A DNA stretch of 64,000 nt from JALORV01 sp963791235 (GCA_963791235.1 CAWBRW010000032.1:1-64000); one strand, 5' to 3'. Positions 26,852 through 37,395 are shown, counted from the first letter of the stretch. Notes: a model not told the origin generated them from the sequence alone. Translations and numbers: made by a program.

Positions 26852-27173
26852 CTCCGGCGGCGCCGCGCCAGTCCGCGGTCAACAAGCTTGACGACGGTCT
26901 TCGGTGACCAGCGCGACAGCAGCGGGACAGCCAGCTCTCGACCGTGTGCGGCCAGAAGCTGACCTCGAGGGCTTGCCGCCAATTCGTACCGAAGCGGACA
27001 TCAGACGTTCGCTAAGCGTCGTCAGTTGCGCATGCGGCTACGTCACGGTCGCGGCGATCCTAGCGTTCCATGCCGTGAACATGTGAGTCATTGGTTCCGC
27101 GCAGGGATGCAACCCCCCGCGCGTCCAACTTCCGGCATAGTCCGCTCCCTTGGCCCGCAGGGGGCGAACGGCT
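26852..27173. other. Intergenic
   Basis: No supported gene, terminator or repeat. The last bases contain the purine-rich ribosome-binding site (AGGGGGCG) of the tricorn gene. Confidence 0.4.
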
Positions 27174-30100
27174 ATGAGCGGCTTGATTGCCGCTTCCCTT
27201 GACATTGACGATCCGATGCACAACGCCGCATACCTTCGATACCCGAGCATTCGAGGTGACAACATAGTCTTCGTCACCGACGACGACGTGTGGCAGGTCT
27301 CGAGCGCGGGAGGCATCGCACGACGGTTGACTGCAGGGCTGTCCGAGCCATCCACGCCGTGTGAGTCGCCCGACGGCAAGCACATCGCGTTTGTCAGTCG
27401 CGATGAACAGCATGCCGAGGTTTACCTAATGCCGAGCGGAGGAGGACTCGCCCGTCGGATGACCTGGCTCGGACCGGACACTATGGTGCGCGGCTGGACG
27501 CCTGACGGGCACATCCTGTTCGTCACGACCTATGGCCAGCCGTTCTTTCGCAACTACCGCGCGTACACGCTCGACCCGGCCGGCGGCATTCCGAAGCTAA
27601 TACCGTACGGTCAGATCAATCATCTTGCGCTGCATCCGGGAGGAGCCAAGGTCATTGGCCGCAACACCGCCGACCCCGCGCGCTGGAAGCGCTACAAGGG
27701 CGGCACCGCCGGGCACCTGTGGATCGACACGGAAGGCAACGGCCAGTTCCGGCGCATGGACGAGTTGCCCGGCAACATCACCAGCCCGATGTGGCTGGGC
27801 GACCGCGTGTTCTTCCTGTCCGACTTCGAAGGAGTATCCAACCTCTACTCGTGCCGGCCGGATGGCGCCGATCGGCGCCGGCATACCGATCATGACGCGT
27901 TCTACGCGCGACACGCACAGACTGACGGCGCCCGAATTGTCTATCAGTGTGGCGCTGACATCTGGTTGTTCGACCCCACCACCGATCAGGCGGCGCGCCT
28001 GAATGTGCAGGTGCTGTCGCATCGCACGCAAGCGGTGCGCCGCTTCGTCAAGGCCGAGGACCACATGGGCACCTTCCGGCTACATCCGGCCGGCCACAGC
28101 GTGGCGGTCGACGTGCGCGGCAAGATGTTCAGCTTCGCCCTGTGGGAAGGCGCGGTCCGTCAATGGGGCGAACGCGACGGAGTGCGCTACCGGTTAGGGC
28201 AATGGCTCGCGGATGGCCAGACGTTTGTCGCGGCGAGCGACGCTTCGGGCGAGGAACGGATCCAGGTCCTCGACGGCGATGCGCGCGAACTCGGCTGGGA
28301 CATCGGCCGCGTGGTCGCGTTGCAGGTAGCTCCCAGCGGTCGTCGCTTGGCCATATCGAACCATCGCAACGAAGTATTCGTCGGCGATCTCGACACCCGC
28401 ACGCTGCAGCCGGTCGATCGCAGCGAGTGCGGTCGCACCGAAGACCTCGCCTGGTCGCCGGACGGCGCTTGGCTGGCCTATACCTTTGCGACCAGCCCGC
28501 GCCACACCGCCATCAAGCTCTTCGAACCGGCGAGCGGGCAGCAGGTGCTCGCCACGCAACCCGAGTTCCGCGACTACTCACCGTCATTCGACCCGGACGG
28601 CCGGTACCTGTACTTCCTGTCGCTGCGCACGTTCGACCCGGTCTACGACAGCGTGCAGTTCGAACTGAGCTTTCCGCGCGCGGCGCGACCCTATCTGATT
28701 GCCCTGCAGGCGCGCGGCGGACCGCCCTTCGAGCCGGCACCCAAGGGACTCGCCAAGCCGGATGTGACGACCGAATCTCCGAAGACCCTGGCCGGACCCG
28801 TGCAAGTCGACGTCGCCGGCATCGCGAACCGGATTGCGCCGTTTCCGGTTCCCGAGAACCTCTTTGGCAAGATTGCTGGAGCCGGCGGTAACAAGGTGGT
28901 CTGGAGCATCCTGCCGATTGTTGGAGCACACGGGCGCGGCGGACGCAAAGACGAGAAGGGGAAGCTCGAGGTCTTCGACTTTGATACCGGACGTACCGAG
29001 TCTCTCGCCGAGAACGTCGATGGCTTTGAACTCGCAAATGACGGCAAGACCCTCGTCTATCGCGACGACAAGCGGCTGCGCGCCATCGCGGTCAAGACCA
29101 ATGGTGAAGCCAGCCACAATACGGTCGACAAGAAGCCCGACGACAAGCCCTCGCGCGAGAGCGGCTGGCTCGATCTGAACCGGGTCCGTGTGTCGGTGGA
29201 TCCGCGTAAGGAGTGGCGCCAGATGTTGCGCGAGGTCTGGCGGCTGCAGCGCGACCACTTCTGGGTGCCCGACATGTCGGGCAACGACTGGAGCGCGATC
29301 TACGCGCAATACGAGCCGTTGCTCGACCGGGTCTCCACACGCGCTGAGCTCTCGGATCTCATTTGGGAACTGCAGGGCGAACTCGGCACGTCCCACGCCT
29401 ACGAAATGGGAGGTGACCACCGCAAGCCACCATCGGTCGCCCTTGGCTATCTCGGAGCCGATCTGCGGGCGACGGCGGACGGCGGCTTCGAAATCGCGCA
29501 CATTGTTGCCGGCGACCCCTGGGATGCCGGCGCGGACTCCCCGCTCAACGCGGTGGGCGTCGAAGCGACGATCGGCGAGCGCATCGTGGCAGTCAATGGC
29601 CAGCGTGTTTCGCCCGCGCAGCCGCCGCAATCGCTGCTGGTGCACCAGGCAACGGCCAAAGTGGAACTGACGCTCGCGGATGCCAAGGGCAAGGAGCGCA
29701 CAGCCCTGATCACGACGATCGCCGACGAAGTGCCTGCGCGCTACCGGGAGTGGGTCGAGCGCAACCGCACCTTCGTGCACGAGCGGTCGAACGGCCGCGT
29801 CGGCTACTTCCACCTGCCGGACATGATGGCCGCGGGCTTCGCCGAATTCCATCGCTACTTTGGCACGGAATGCGAACGCGACGCCTTGGTCGTCGACGTG
29901 CGTTACAACCGCGGAGGGCACGTGTCGGAACTGCTGCTGGAGAAGGTGGCCCGTCGCCGGATCGGCTACGACATCGCGCGGTGGAGCACGCCGACGTCCT
30001 ATCCGCAAGCGGCGGTCGCCGGACCGGTGGTCGCCTTGACCAACGAGCATTCCGGCTCCGATGGCGACATCTTCTCGCACGGATTCAAGCTGATGAAGAT

Positions 30101-30422
30101 CGGCCCGCTGGTGGGAACTCGTACGTGGGGCGGCGTGATCGGCATCTGGCCACGCCACACGCTGGTGGACGGCACCCAGACATCGCAGCCGGAGTATTCC
30201 TTCTGGTTCAAGGACGTCGGTTGGGGCATCGAGAACTACGGGACTGATCCTGACATCGTAGTGGACAACGCGCCGCAGGACTCCGCGCTCGAGCACGACG
30301 GGCAGCTCGAGGCCGCGGTGGATACAGCGCTCGACCTTATCGCGCGTAACGGCGTGAGCCGCGCGGAGTTCGGCACCCGCCCGGTACTGTGCCGGCCCGC
30401 GCTTCCACCGCGCAAGGCGTGA
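27174..30422 (+). CDS. Tricorn protease (S41 family)
   Basis: A protein of about 1,082 residues from ATG 27174, close to the 1,071 of archaeal tricorn. The N-terminal two thirds form beta-propellers with repeats such as SPDGAWLAYTF and FDPDGRYLYFLS. A PDZ-like domain (GYLGADLRATADGGFEIAHI through IVAVNGQRV) and the C-terminal S41 catalytic domain follow. The serine nucleophile lies in TNEHSGSDGDIFSHGF and a catalytic His in GTSHAYE. Tricorn degrades oligopeptides released by larger proteases, normally in the cytoplasm; no signal peptide is seen. It is a single gene with a clean frame. An upstream TTG at 27150 is a less likely start. Confidence 0.9.
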   Translation: MSGLIAASLDIDDPMHNAAYLRYPSIRGDNIVFVTDDDVWQVSSAGGIARRLTAGLSEPSTPCESPDGKHIAFVSRDEQHAEVYLMPSGGGLARRMTWLGPDTMVRGWTPDGHILFVTTYGQPFFRNYRAYTLDPAGGIPKLIPYGQINHLALHPGGAKVIGRNTADPARWKRYKGGTAGHLWIDTEGNGQFRRMDELPGNITSPMWLGDRVFFLSDFEGVSNLYSCRPDGADRRRHTDHDAFYARHAQTDGARIVYQCGADIWLFDPTTDQAARLNVQVLSHRTQAVRRFVKAEDHMGTFRLHPAGHSVAVDVRGKMFSFALWEGAVRQWGERDGVRYRLGQWLADGQTFVAASDASGEERIQVLDGDARELGWDIGRVVALQVAPSGRRLAISNHRNEVFVGDLDTRTLQPVDRSECGRTEDLAWSPDGAWLAYTFATSPRHTAIKLFEPASGQQVLATQPEFRDYSPSFDPDGRYLYFLSLRTFDPVYDSVQFELSFPRAARPYLIALQARGGPPFEPAPKGLAKPDVTTESPKTLAGPVQVDVAGIANRIAPFPVPENLFGKIAGAGGNKVVWSILPIVGAHGRGGRKDEKGKLEVFDFDTGRTESLAENVDGFELANDGKTLVYRDDKRLRAIAVKTNGEASHNTVDKKPDDKPSRESGWLDLNRVRVSVDPRKEWRQMLREVWRLQRDHFWVPDMSGNDWSAIYAQYEPLLDRVSTRAELSDLIWELQGELGTSHAYEMGGDHRKPPSVALGYLGADLRATADGGFEIAHIVAGDPWDAGADSPLNAVGVEATIGERIVAVNGQRVSPAQPPQSLLVHQATAKVELTLADAKGKERTALITTIADEVPARYREWVERNRTFVHERSNGRVGYFHLPDMMAAGFAEFHRYFGTECERDALVVDVRYNRGGHVSELLLEKVARRRIGYDIARWSTPTSYPQAAVAGPVVALTNEHSGSDGDIFSHGFKLMKIGPLVGTRTWGGVIGIWPRHTLVDGTQTSQPEYSFWFKDVGWGIENYGTDPDIVVDNAPQDSALEHDGQLEAAVDTALDLIARNGVSRAEFGTRPVLCRPALPPRKA

Positions 30423-30514
30423 AGAACACTTGCAGTGACGGGTCGCTACGCGGCCAATTGCCGCCCTGATGCAGTGCCGTCACAATTGCCCGAAAGCAGT
30501 CAAACCGACTACCG

Positions 30515-30817
30515 GTGGGAGGGTTTGTGCCAGACGGTGTTGACGACAAGTTCTACGAGCGCGCGGACGCGCACATCCATCTTTCCAACGAGCAGTTAGA
30601 GGAGATCGATCGGGTTAGGGCAAGCGCCTCGATGATGTACGCAACTGCGCGCTTCAATGCTTGGGCAAGCGCGCGTGGCTTCGGGACCAAGGAAGAAATG
30701 GCGGCCTCGCGCGCCGAAACGATCGACTACTTCTTGAGCGAGTATCGGCTGATGCTTGAAGAGAACTTCGATGACTACGTGGAGAACTTCGCAAAGTATA
30801 TGACGCCAGCTCAATAG
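30515..30817 (+). CDS. DUF3144 family protein
   Basis: A 100-residue protein with a GTG start (30515 or 30527). It has the family features FYERADAHIHLSNEQ, MMYATARFNAWA and EYRLMLEENFDDYVENF. The function of DUF3144 is unknown; proteins are small, cytoplasmic and helical. It stands alone after the tricorn gene. Confidence 0.8.
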   Translation: MGGFVPDGVDDKFYERADAHIHLSNEQLEEIDRVRASASMMYATARFNAWASARGFGTKEEMAASRAETIDYFLSEYRLMLEENFDDYVENFAKYMTPAQ

Positions 30818-30885
30818 CGCGGCTTCTGCCTTTCCCTACTTACGCACGTCAAGGCGAGCCCGCATCGGCCATTACCGGAAGTTCG

Positions 30886-31572
30886 ATGCCTGGGTCAGAA
30901 TTGCCTGAGAGCGGACCTCTCGGGAAGGGAGAAGTGAGCGCGCTTGGCACTTCAGATGCAGTGTCCTCGTTCGCCCGCGTGCTGTACGTTCTCGTCGGCA
31001 TCGCACTGCTCTCGTCGTGCCTCGGCAAACCCACCTATCGGTGGAATGAAGAAGTCCAGCTGCACGACGGTCGGGTGATCGTGATTGAACGAAGCGTGCG
31101 CACTGGCGAAGTACCGGTGGAGAACGGTCAGCCGCCGGGAGAGTCGGACTACACGCTGACTTTCAAGACCAGAGATGGCAAGTCAGTGGTGTGGGAGGCG
31201 GGAAGGTCTCTTCGGCCGATGACTTTGGACTTTTCAGGTGAGATTCCGTATGTAGTTGCGACCGGGATCACGCTGACCGACTATCAAGCCAACGGGTGTC
31301 CGAAGCCACCGTACTTCATCTTCAGGTTTGAAGCCGGCGGCTGGGTTCGCATCGCTTACGAACAGCTTCCTAGCTCGGTCCGGCGCGCAAATCTGTACTC
31401 CAGTCCGACCCGAAAGGACCGCTTAGATGCCATAAGGTCGGGCCTTGTCACGCTTGAGGACGTAAGGAGGTCGCACCTTGGCCTGAGTGCGTGGCGAATC
31501 CAAGTCGCGGAGGATGCCCCCAACCCATGCGCTGATTGGGGCAACGACATGAAATACGAGATCAGAAAGTAG
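30886..31572 (+). CDS. Hypothetical lipoprotein
   Basis: A protein of up to 228 residues. The likely signal peptide is the segment ending in the lipobox LLSSC (Cys about 45 from ATG 30886). A GTG about 16 codons downstream would give a more normal N-terminus. The mature part is strand-rich (YRWNEEVQLHDGRVIVIERSV, YTLTFKTRDGKSVVWEAG) and contains two later cysteines. I know no function. It should sit on a membrane facing the periplasm. Confidence 0.6.
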   Translation: MPGSELPESGPLGKGEVSALGTSDAVSSFARVLYVLVGIALLSSCLGKPTYRWNEEVQLHDGRVIVIERSVRTGEVPVENGQPPGESDYTLTFKTRDGKSVVWEAGRSLRPMTLDFSGEIPYVVATGITLTDYQANGCPKPPYFIFRFEAGGWVRIAYEQLPSSVRRANLYSSPTRKDRLDAIRSGLVTLEDVRRSHLGLSAWRIQVAEDAPNPCADWGNDMKYEIRK

Positions 31573-31930
31573 CTGACTGCGTGTCGACTTGATTCGGCGC
31601 GAGCCGGCCAATTGCAGCCAGTCCCGAGCAAGTGAGGTTGCCTAAGAACAGACGACCCTCGCGAAGTTGGTGCTGGTGGCGACCGCAGCAAGTATGGACT
31701 TCGTCGTCTCGGCTTCCGAGTGCCTCGGCCGCTCTGCCGAAATCGGCGCTGCTCAAGGAGTGGGTTCGCAATCGAGTCCTTGTGCTCTGTCGAGTGCATC
31801 CGCAGTTTGCCTAACGTCGGCACCTCAAGGAGCGGTACGCATAGCAACACACCCAGTCGTGGGCGACGAGCCAGAGTTCGGACCGGCCCGGTAGTTTGCC
31901 GAGCCTCACGTGGGAACTGGCGGCTCGCGC
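31573..31930. other. Intergenic
   Basis: No supported gene. It separates convergent genes (the lipoprotein and the HupE-like gene). I see no clear terminator hairpin with a T-tract. Confidence 0.4.
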
Positions 31931-33277
31931 TTACTCGCCAGAAACGGGGCCCGCCGCCGTGTCTCGTCCCGCCCTCGGCAGCGGTACCGGTTCGAGGGGA
32001 AGACGCTTGACTGTGGCGACAACCACGCCAGCGGCGAGGGCGAGTCCACCGGCCCAGATCAGCAGCAGCAGCAGGTTTGACATATCGAGAGTCGGCCAGC
32101 GCACGCTCGATAGCGCTTCCCACCGCTCACTCATCCAGTGCCAACCGACGTGGGCGAGAATGGCCGAGAGGACGATGGCTCCCACTCGACCGATCAGGAT
32201 GTGTCGCGTGATAAGGGTCAGTACAGGAAGCATCACCGCCAATGCCAGGATCTGTCCGATTTCGATACCAACGTTGAAAGCGAACAGTGACACGATCAGA
32301 TGCGGACCGGCGAACTGCAGTTCCTCCTGCAGTCCGTAGGAGAAGCCGAATCCATGGACGAGGCCGAATAGCATCGTCAGCAGCACCCGTCGACGGACGT
32401 CGATGCCAATGATGTTCTCGACCGCCATGTAGACAATCGAAAGCGCGATGACCATCTCGACGAACGGAGGAAACCAGGCACCCTGCGGGGTGAGGCCAAA
32501 AGCCGATCCGATCAGCGTGAACGAGTGCGCGAGCGTGAATCCCGTCACCACGGTCAACAGCTGTCGCATGCCATGCAGAGGAATAATCAGACACGTGAGA
32601 AACAGCAGATGGTCGAACCCGCCGACGATATGGGCGACACCCAGGCCGACGAAACCCGCAGCAGCGCCCAGCCACGTCGGATTGAGTTCGACTGTTCCCG
32701 TGCCACCCTTGATGACGATGGCCCGGCTGTCTCCGGTCTGGGGCAGGTAGCGGAATGTCAGCTTGAGGTAGTCGCCCAGCTCAGGGGCGACCGTCGTACG
32801 CAGAGAGAAGACCGCATTCGGAGAGGTCACGGGATAGGTCAAATGAGCATCGACGTACCCCTGATCGATAACGATCTCGGTGCCGGCTTCGACCGGCGCT
32901 CCGACATGATTCAACGCCTGCTCATAAGTCTCGAACGAGCGATCCGACGGAAGCGCGAGCCGCGCAAGCGCACGGCTCGCCGTTAGTGGCCGCCCATCCT
33001 CCAGCAGGACGATCTGTTGCTGCAGGCCAGCCAGCGCGCGTTCAAGTGCCGCTGCCGATTGATCGATATCGACCTGTCCATCTTTGACGGGAAACCGGGC
33101 GGCCTTGAACAGGTACAGCGGAGCACGGACCACCAGATGGGCCTGCGTCGGCTCTATCTTTACGAATCCGCTGATTACCGCGTCGAGCTTGAACTCATGC
33201 GCACGCGCGAGCGATGCGCAAAGCGCAAGCAGTGCCCCGATAACGATGAGTACCAGGCTCGTGCGGTGACCGACCAT
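31931..33277 (-). CDS. HupE/UreJ family membrane protein
   Basis: A 448-residue protein with a signal peptide (about residues 1-26, ending ARA-HEFKLD). An extracytoplasmic domain of about 170 residues follows, then six or seven membrane helices containing GVAHIVGGFDHLLFL, GFTLAHSFTLI and FGLVHGFGFSYGL. The His-rich helices match the HupE/UreJ_2 group, which transports nickel or cobalt in relatives tied to hydrogenase and urease. Long versions with an N-terminal domain are of unknown substrate. No hydrogenase or urease genes are nearby. Confidence 0.85.
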   Translation of the reverse strand: MVGHRTSLVLIVIGALLALCASLARAHEFKLDAVISGFVKIEPTQAHLVVRAPLYLFKAARFPVKDGQVDIDQSAAALERALAGLQQQIVLLEDGRPLTASRALARLALPSDRSFETYEQALNHVGAPVEAGTEIVIDQGYVDAHLTYPVTSPNAVFSLRTTVAPELGDYLKLTFRYLPQTGDSRAIVIKGGTGTVELNPTWLGAAAGFVGLGVAHIVGGFDHLLFLTCLIIPLHGMRQLLTVVTGFTLAHSFTLIGSAFGLTPQGAWFPPFVEMVIALSIVYMAVENIIGIDVRRRVLLTMLFGLVHGFGFSYGLQEELQFAGPHLIVSLFAFNVGIEIGQILALAVMLPVLTLITRHILIGRVGAIVLSAILAHVGWHWMSERWEALSSVRWPTLDMSNLLLLLIWAGGLALAAGVVVATVKRLPLEPVPLPRAGRDTAAGPVSGE

Positions 33278-33378
33278 TGCAGCGTTATCGGGTAAGGCCG
33301 CGTTTCATTGCCAGCTGACGCTCAGGAACTGGCTCCCCGCGGGCAACCTTGACCCACCTGTATCGGGACACGTTCACG

Positions 33379-33404
33379 GCGGCCGGGCGGACCGTCCCGG
33401 CCGC
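33379..33404. terminator. GC-rich hairpin after the propeller gene
   Basis: A 9-bp perfect stem (GCGGCCGGG with CCCGGCCGC) and an 8-base loop, just beyond the stop of the minus-strand propeller gene. There is no T-tract, so termination is possible but not certain. Confidence 0.4.
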
Positions 33405-33414
33405 GTGTTCAACG

Positions 33415-34658
33415 CTACCCGCAGTTGCCTTTACCGTCGCCTTTGCCTTTCCCGTTGTTGCACTCGACTTGTTTGAACTTCTGGATGCGGCGGCCGTTGA
33501 TCGTCTCACCCGTATACAGGTTGCCCTTCGAGTCCTTGGAAACCGTATGAAGGAAGGTGAACTGTGAGGCCTGACGTCCGGGTTGGCCGAACTTGGCGAG
33601 GATTGAACCCTGCATGCGATTCATGATCAGCACCTGCTCGTTGCCGCCGTCGGCCTCGAACATGAACGTCTGCGCCCAATCGTTGGAGAAATCGAGATCC
33701 CATGCGGAGCCCGCCGTACCGAGCGGGGCGCGCCACCGGGCGACGGCGTTGCGCCAGTTCCCGGAAGAATCGCGATCACTCGCTGAAGCACGCCGGTCTT
33801 GGTGAAGACCTGGACTCGATCGTTCTGGCGGTCGCAAACGTAGATCAGGCCGTCAGTGCCTCCGACGACGCAGTGCGGATGGCCGCCGTCGCCCGCCCCG
33901 AACTTGTCGGGATAGTCTGACGTGACGTTGATGACGGTGCCGGCAACCCCGCCCCATTGCCGCAGATACTGGCCGGCCGCATTGAAGACGACCACCCTGT
34001 GATTGCCATAGCCATCGGCGATATAAACACTGCCGCGTTGCCCCGTGACCGGATCGGGATTCGAGTCCACCCACATGTCGGCCGGCTGGTTCAGCAACGT
34101 CTGGCTCTGATTCGCGCCCGGATTCGCGCCCGAGTTACCGCAGGTGTTGGCCGGCGGGTTGTCGCATATACCTCGCGTGCCGATCTGCAGCAGCAGAGCT
34201 CCACTGTGGGAGTACTTCTGCACGATGCCATCACCATTGCCGGCGATCCACACGTTGTCCTGATAGTCGACAAAGCAACCATGGATGCCGTTGGGCAGGA
34301 TGTTTCTGTCGCCCCAGGCAGCAACGGTGTTGCCCTCGGTGTCGAATTCCATGACGGGCGGGGCCGCTATGCCCTTCACACCCTCGGGCGCAATGAGGTT
34401 CCCGCGGGTGACGATGAACACGTGATCGCGAGAATCGACGCATGTCCCTGCGACCTCGCCGGGGATCCAGGTTCTTGGCCTGCCGGTTACCGGGTCTGGC
34501 GTGGACGGGAATGGTTTGGGCCAGGTGCTGTCCACCTCATACTTAGGCGCCTTCGGCGTCTTCGGGGAGTCTGCCTGCGACTGCGGAGTCGACAGTCCGA
34601 GGCCGACGGCAACGGCAAGCAATGCCGTGCCTGCATAAGCGAAAGATACTGGTCGCAT
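33415..34658 (-). CDS. NHL-type six-bladed propeller protein (frameshift)
   Basis: A secreted propeller protein starting at ATG 34658 behind a near-perfect AGGGAGGTGATTT ribosome-binding site. The signal peptide covers about residues 1-30. Blades with NHL-like motifs follow (DNVWIAGNGDGIVQKYS, GSVYIADGYGNHRVVVF, DGLIYVCDRQNDRVQVF). Near nt 33800 the frame changes and continues as WDLDFSNDWAQTF, then SKGNLYTGETINGRRIQKF to the stop at 33415, which completes the last blades. A single indel splits the gene. The substrate is unknown; related proteins are peptidylglycine-lyase-like propellers. Confidence 0.75.
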
Positions 34659-35436
34659 GAAATCACCTCCCTATAGGTGTTGTGACAAGTCGCGACCGTG
34701 CGACTGCGGGACGCCGGGAGCGCGCGCTTCGCCAGGCCAGGTGGGGCCCGCAGTGAACTAGGTCAGGCACTGGAGTTGCTGCGGGGCGCACGCAATGGTG
34801 CAACGCGCGATGTCCTCCGAAGGCGTCCAGCGCGACCGCCCCAGCGAGGAAGCGGATCCCGTACGCATACGCACGTGCGGCGCTAACAGCCTCGGGCTGT
34901 CGATGAGGTGGCCAGCCTGCGACCGAAGCACCGTCGTGCGCGTCAGGGCAATCTAAGCTCGGGCTGAAGTGTGTCAATCACTCATCCTTGCCAGCGCCGC
35001 AACCAGGTGATGCGCATTCGAGGGGCACGTGGAAACGGATGCCGTGACGCTCACGGCATTCAGTGGCGACGTAGGAAGGAGTCGCCTCGTCGAACGCATC
35101 TTTGAGAACCAAGCACGCCGGGTATCAAAGACCACGTCGTCGTGGTCGAGGCGCCGGGCTCGAGCGAAGGTCGATTCTGCGCAGCGTCTCGGCGCCACCG
35201 CTCGCCGCGACAGCGGGATCGATCACATAGCGTGCCTTCATCGCCGAGGGTGCGACGATTGTCACGACGCCGGGCTACCGCAAGACACTCGAAATGCTTT
35301 CACCTGAGAACGCCCGGTCAGCGTTTCCGGGTCCGGGGCCGCGGGTGCCACGCCTGTCCACACCATCAGGATGAACCAGGGAGATTTCCGCACGGCGGCG
35401 TCCTCGAGTGACAGTCCGGCGACTCTTGATGGCCGC
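34659..35436. other. Intergenic, no convincing gene
   Basis: About 780 bases upstream of the attC-like site. Short frames on both strands (for example 35029-35307) lack motifs. It may hold degraded sequence from an integron cassette, but I cannot identify a gene. Confidence 0.35.
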
Positions 35437-35496
35437 CTCTAACACACCGTTCGAAAGCCGACGCTCTGCGGGCGTAGCTCAACTCGAACGTTAGGT
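35437..35496 (+). repeat. attC-like integron recombination site
   Basis: A 60-base imperfect palindrome. It opens with CTCTAAC and GTTCGAAAGC, passes a central GC-rich stem, and closes with GAAC then GTTAGGT. The outer ends match the degenerate RYYYAAC and GTTRRRY core sites (the left one imperfectly), and the inner GTTCGA and TCGAAC halves pair. This is the architecture of an integron attC site. No IntI integrase gene is in the window. Confidence 0.45.
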
Positions 35497-36042
35497 GACT
35501 GCTTCCGAGCGTCGTTCGACGTCCGCTATTCGGCGACCTGAATGTCCGCAATGGGTGTGCGCCGTGATAAGGCGGCGCTTTCCAGTGGGTGAGAGTCCCA
35601 CCCGGCGAATGCTCCAGCCGGAAGCAACCGGAGCAGTCATGGAGGTAACGAGATGACTGAAGCCTTCGGGTAAAGCGTGCCACGAATTGGTGGCAGCGCG
35701 AGTGTGCAGGCGGTAACGCGAGTGAACGCTGGGCAAGCCTCGAAAAGGACGATGCGCAGGCCGACCCGAACACCCTATCGGGGAAGGCTGAGATCACTGG
35801 ACGGATGAGCAAGGCAGCACGGCCAGTGGCTGCGCCGGGGTAGTGGCGACAGCATGTACACCAGGAAAGCGCGCGCAACACGGGAAGCCCCGTGGCGTGG
35901 TCAGGGATGACCAACCGGACGCCGGTGACGGACAGGCTGGGCGCTGTGGGGTGACGGAGAGGCTCGTAGTACCGCTGAAGCCGGGTAATGCCGGGGGAGG
36001 AAAGGGGCCTCAGTTCAGGACCAACGCAAAACGTAGCGAGGG

Positions 36043-37383
36043 ATGCGGAGATTGGGCAACCTAGCAACTCCGGAAAGTGTTCAGAAGCTGCAGACGGCGT
36101 TACACGCGAAAGCGAAGGCAGCGCCGGGTTATCGCTTCTATGCGCTGTACGACAAGATCTACCGAGAAGACATCCTGGCGTACGCCTATGCCCAGTGCCG
36201 CTCCAACCGGGGTGCTGCGGGGGTGGATGGACAGGACTTCGAGGCGGTCGAAGCGTACGGGGTGCAGCGGTGGCTCGGCGAACTGGCGCTTGCACTCAGG
36301 CAGGAGACGTACCGACCGGAACCGATAAGACGAGTGTTCATCCCGAAGGCCAATGGCAAGCTCAGGCCACTGGGCATCTCGACCTTGCGTGATCGGGTGG
36401 GCATGACAGCAGCGATGCTGGTGCTCGACCCGATCTTCGAAGCCGATCTTCCACCCGAGCAGTACGCCTACCGGCAGGGCAGAAATGCCCAGCAGGCGGC
36501 GGTCGAGGTGGAGGCCACGCTGTACCGAGGGCACCGGGAAGTGGTGGACGCCGACCTCGCGGATTACTTCGGCAGCATCCCGCACGCCGAGTTACTGAAA
36601 TCGGTGGCGCGCCGGGTGGTGGATCGGCGCGTGCTGCATCTGATCAAGATGTGGCTGGAATGTGCCGTCGAAGAAACCGATGATCGAGGACGGAAGAAGC
36701 GCACGACCGTCGCCAAGGATCAGCGCCGCGGCATCCCGCAGGGCTCACCCATCTCACCGCTGCTGGCGAATCTGTACATGCGCCGGTTCGTGTTGGCATG
36801 GAAGAAGCTCGGACTGGAAGCGAGTCTAGGCAGTCGCATCGTGACCTACGCCGATGACCTCGTGATCCTGTGTCGGCGCGGCAAGGCGGAAGAAGCCTTG
36901 CGGCGCCTGCGCGAGGTCATGAGCAAGCTGAAGCTGACGGTCAACGAGGACAAGACACGGATCTGTACAGTGCCGGAAGGGTCGTTCGACTTCCTGGGCT
37001 TCACGTTCGGGCGGCGGTACTCGGCGCAGACGGGGCGGGCACGGCTCGCTCTGTGGCCATCGCGCAAGAGTGTCCAGCGCATGGTCGCGAAGATCCATGC
37101 GATGACGGCCATCTCCCTGACGTGGCAAGACACCACGGAGTTGGTGCATCAGTTGAACCGTGCACTGCGCGGCTGGGCCAACTACTTCCAAGTGGGAACG
37201 ACCAGCCGTGCGTATCGCGCGCTCGACAACTACACCGCTGCGCGGTTGCGCCGGTGGTTGCGCAACAAGTACAAGCTCAGGCGACGCAGTGCGGGGGCCT
37301 ATCCACCTTCGCAGCTCTACGGGCACTTCGGGCTCGTGCGCTTGGGCCGGCTTGGGCACGACCTGGCGTGGGCGAAGGCGTGA
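36043..37383 (+). CDS. ltrA: Group II intron reverse transcriptase/maturase
   Basis: A 446-residue protein of LtrA type. The reverse transcriptase blocks are visible: RPLGISTLRDRV, AYRQGRNAQQA, VVDADLADYFGSIPH, QRRGIPQGSPISPLLANLYM and the active-site YADD in VTYADDLVILC. The maturase (X) domain covers the last 100 residues (LNRALRGWANYFQVG and following). No HNH endonuclease domain is present at the C-terminus, so insertion probably relies on single-stranded or replication-associated targets. It promotes splicing and mobility of its own intron. The frame is intact. Confidence 0.93.
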   Translation: MRRLGNLATPESVQKLQTALHAKAKAAPGYRFYALYDKIYREDILAYAYAQCRSNRGAAGVDGQDFEAVEAYGVQRWLGELALALRQETYRPEPIRRVFIPKANGKLRPLGISTLRDRVGMTAAMLVLDPIFEADLPPEQYAYRQGRNAQQAAVEVEATLYRGHREVVDADLADYFGSIPHAELLKSVARRVVDRRVLHLIKMWLECAVEETDDRGRKKRTTVAKDQRRGIPQGSPISPLLANLYMRRFVLAWKKLGLEASLGSRIVTYADDLVILCRRGKAEEALRRLREVMSKLKLTVNEDKTRICTVPEGSFDFLGFTFGRRYSAQTGRARLALWPSRKSVQRMVAKIHAMTAISLTWQDTTELVHQLNRALRGWANYFQVGTTSRAYRALDNYTAARLRRWLRNKYKLRRRSAGAYPPSQLYGHFGLVRLGRLGHDLAWAKA

Positions 37384-37395
37384 CGTCTTGTCCGA

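Noticed and set aside
30430..31620. A short shared GGCCAATTGC sequence near 30455 and 31605
   Set aside because: Only about ten bases match, with no extended similarity, so it is not a supported repeat.
35366..36295. A 309-codon minus-strand frame across the intron 5' region
   Set aside because: It is antisense to structured group II intron RNA and to the start of the reverse transcriptase; its tail is a read-through of the attC-like repeat.
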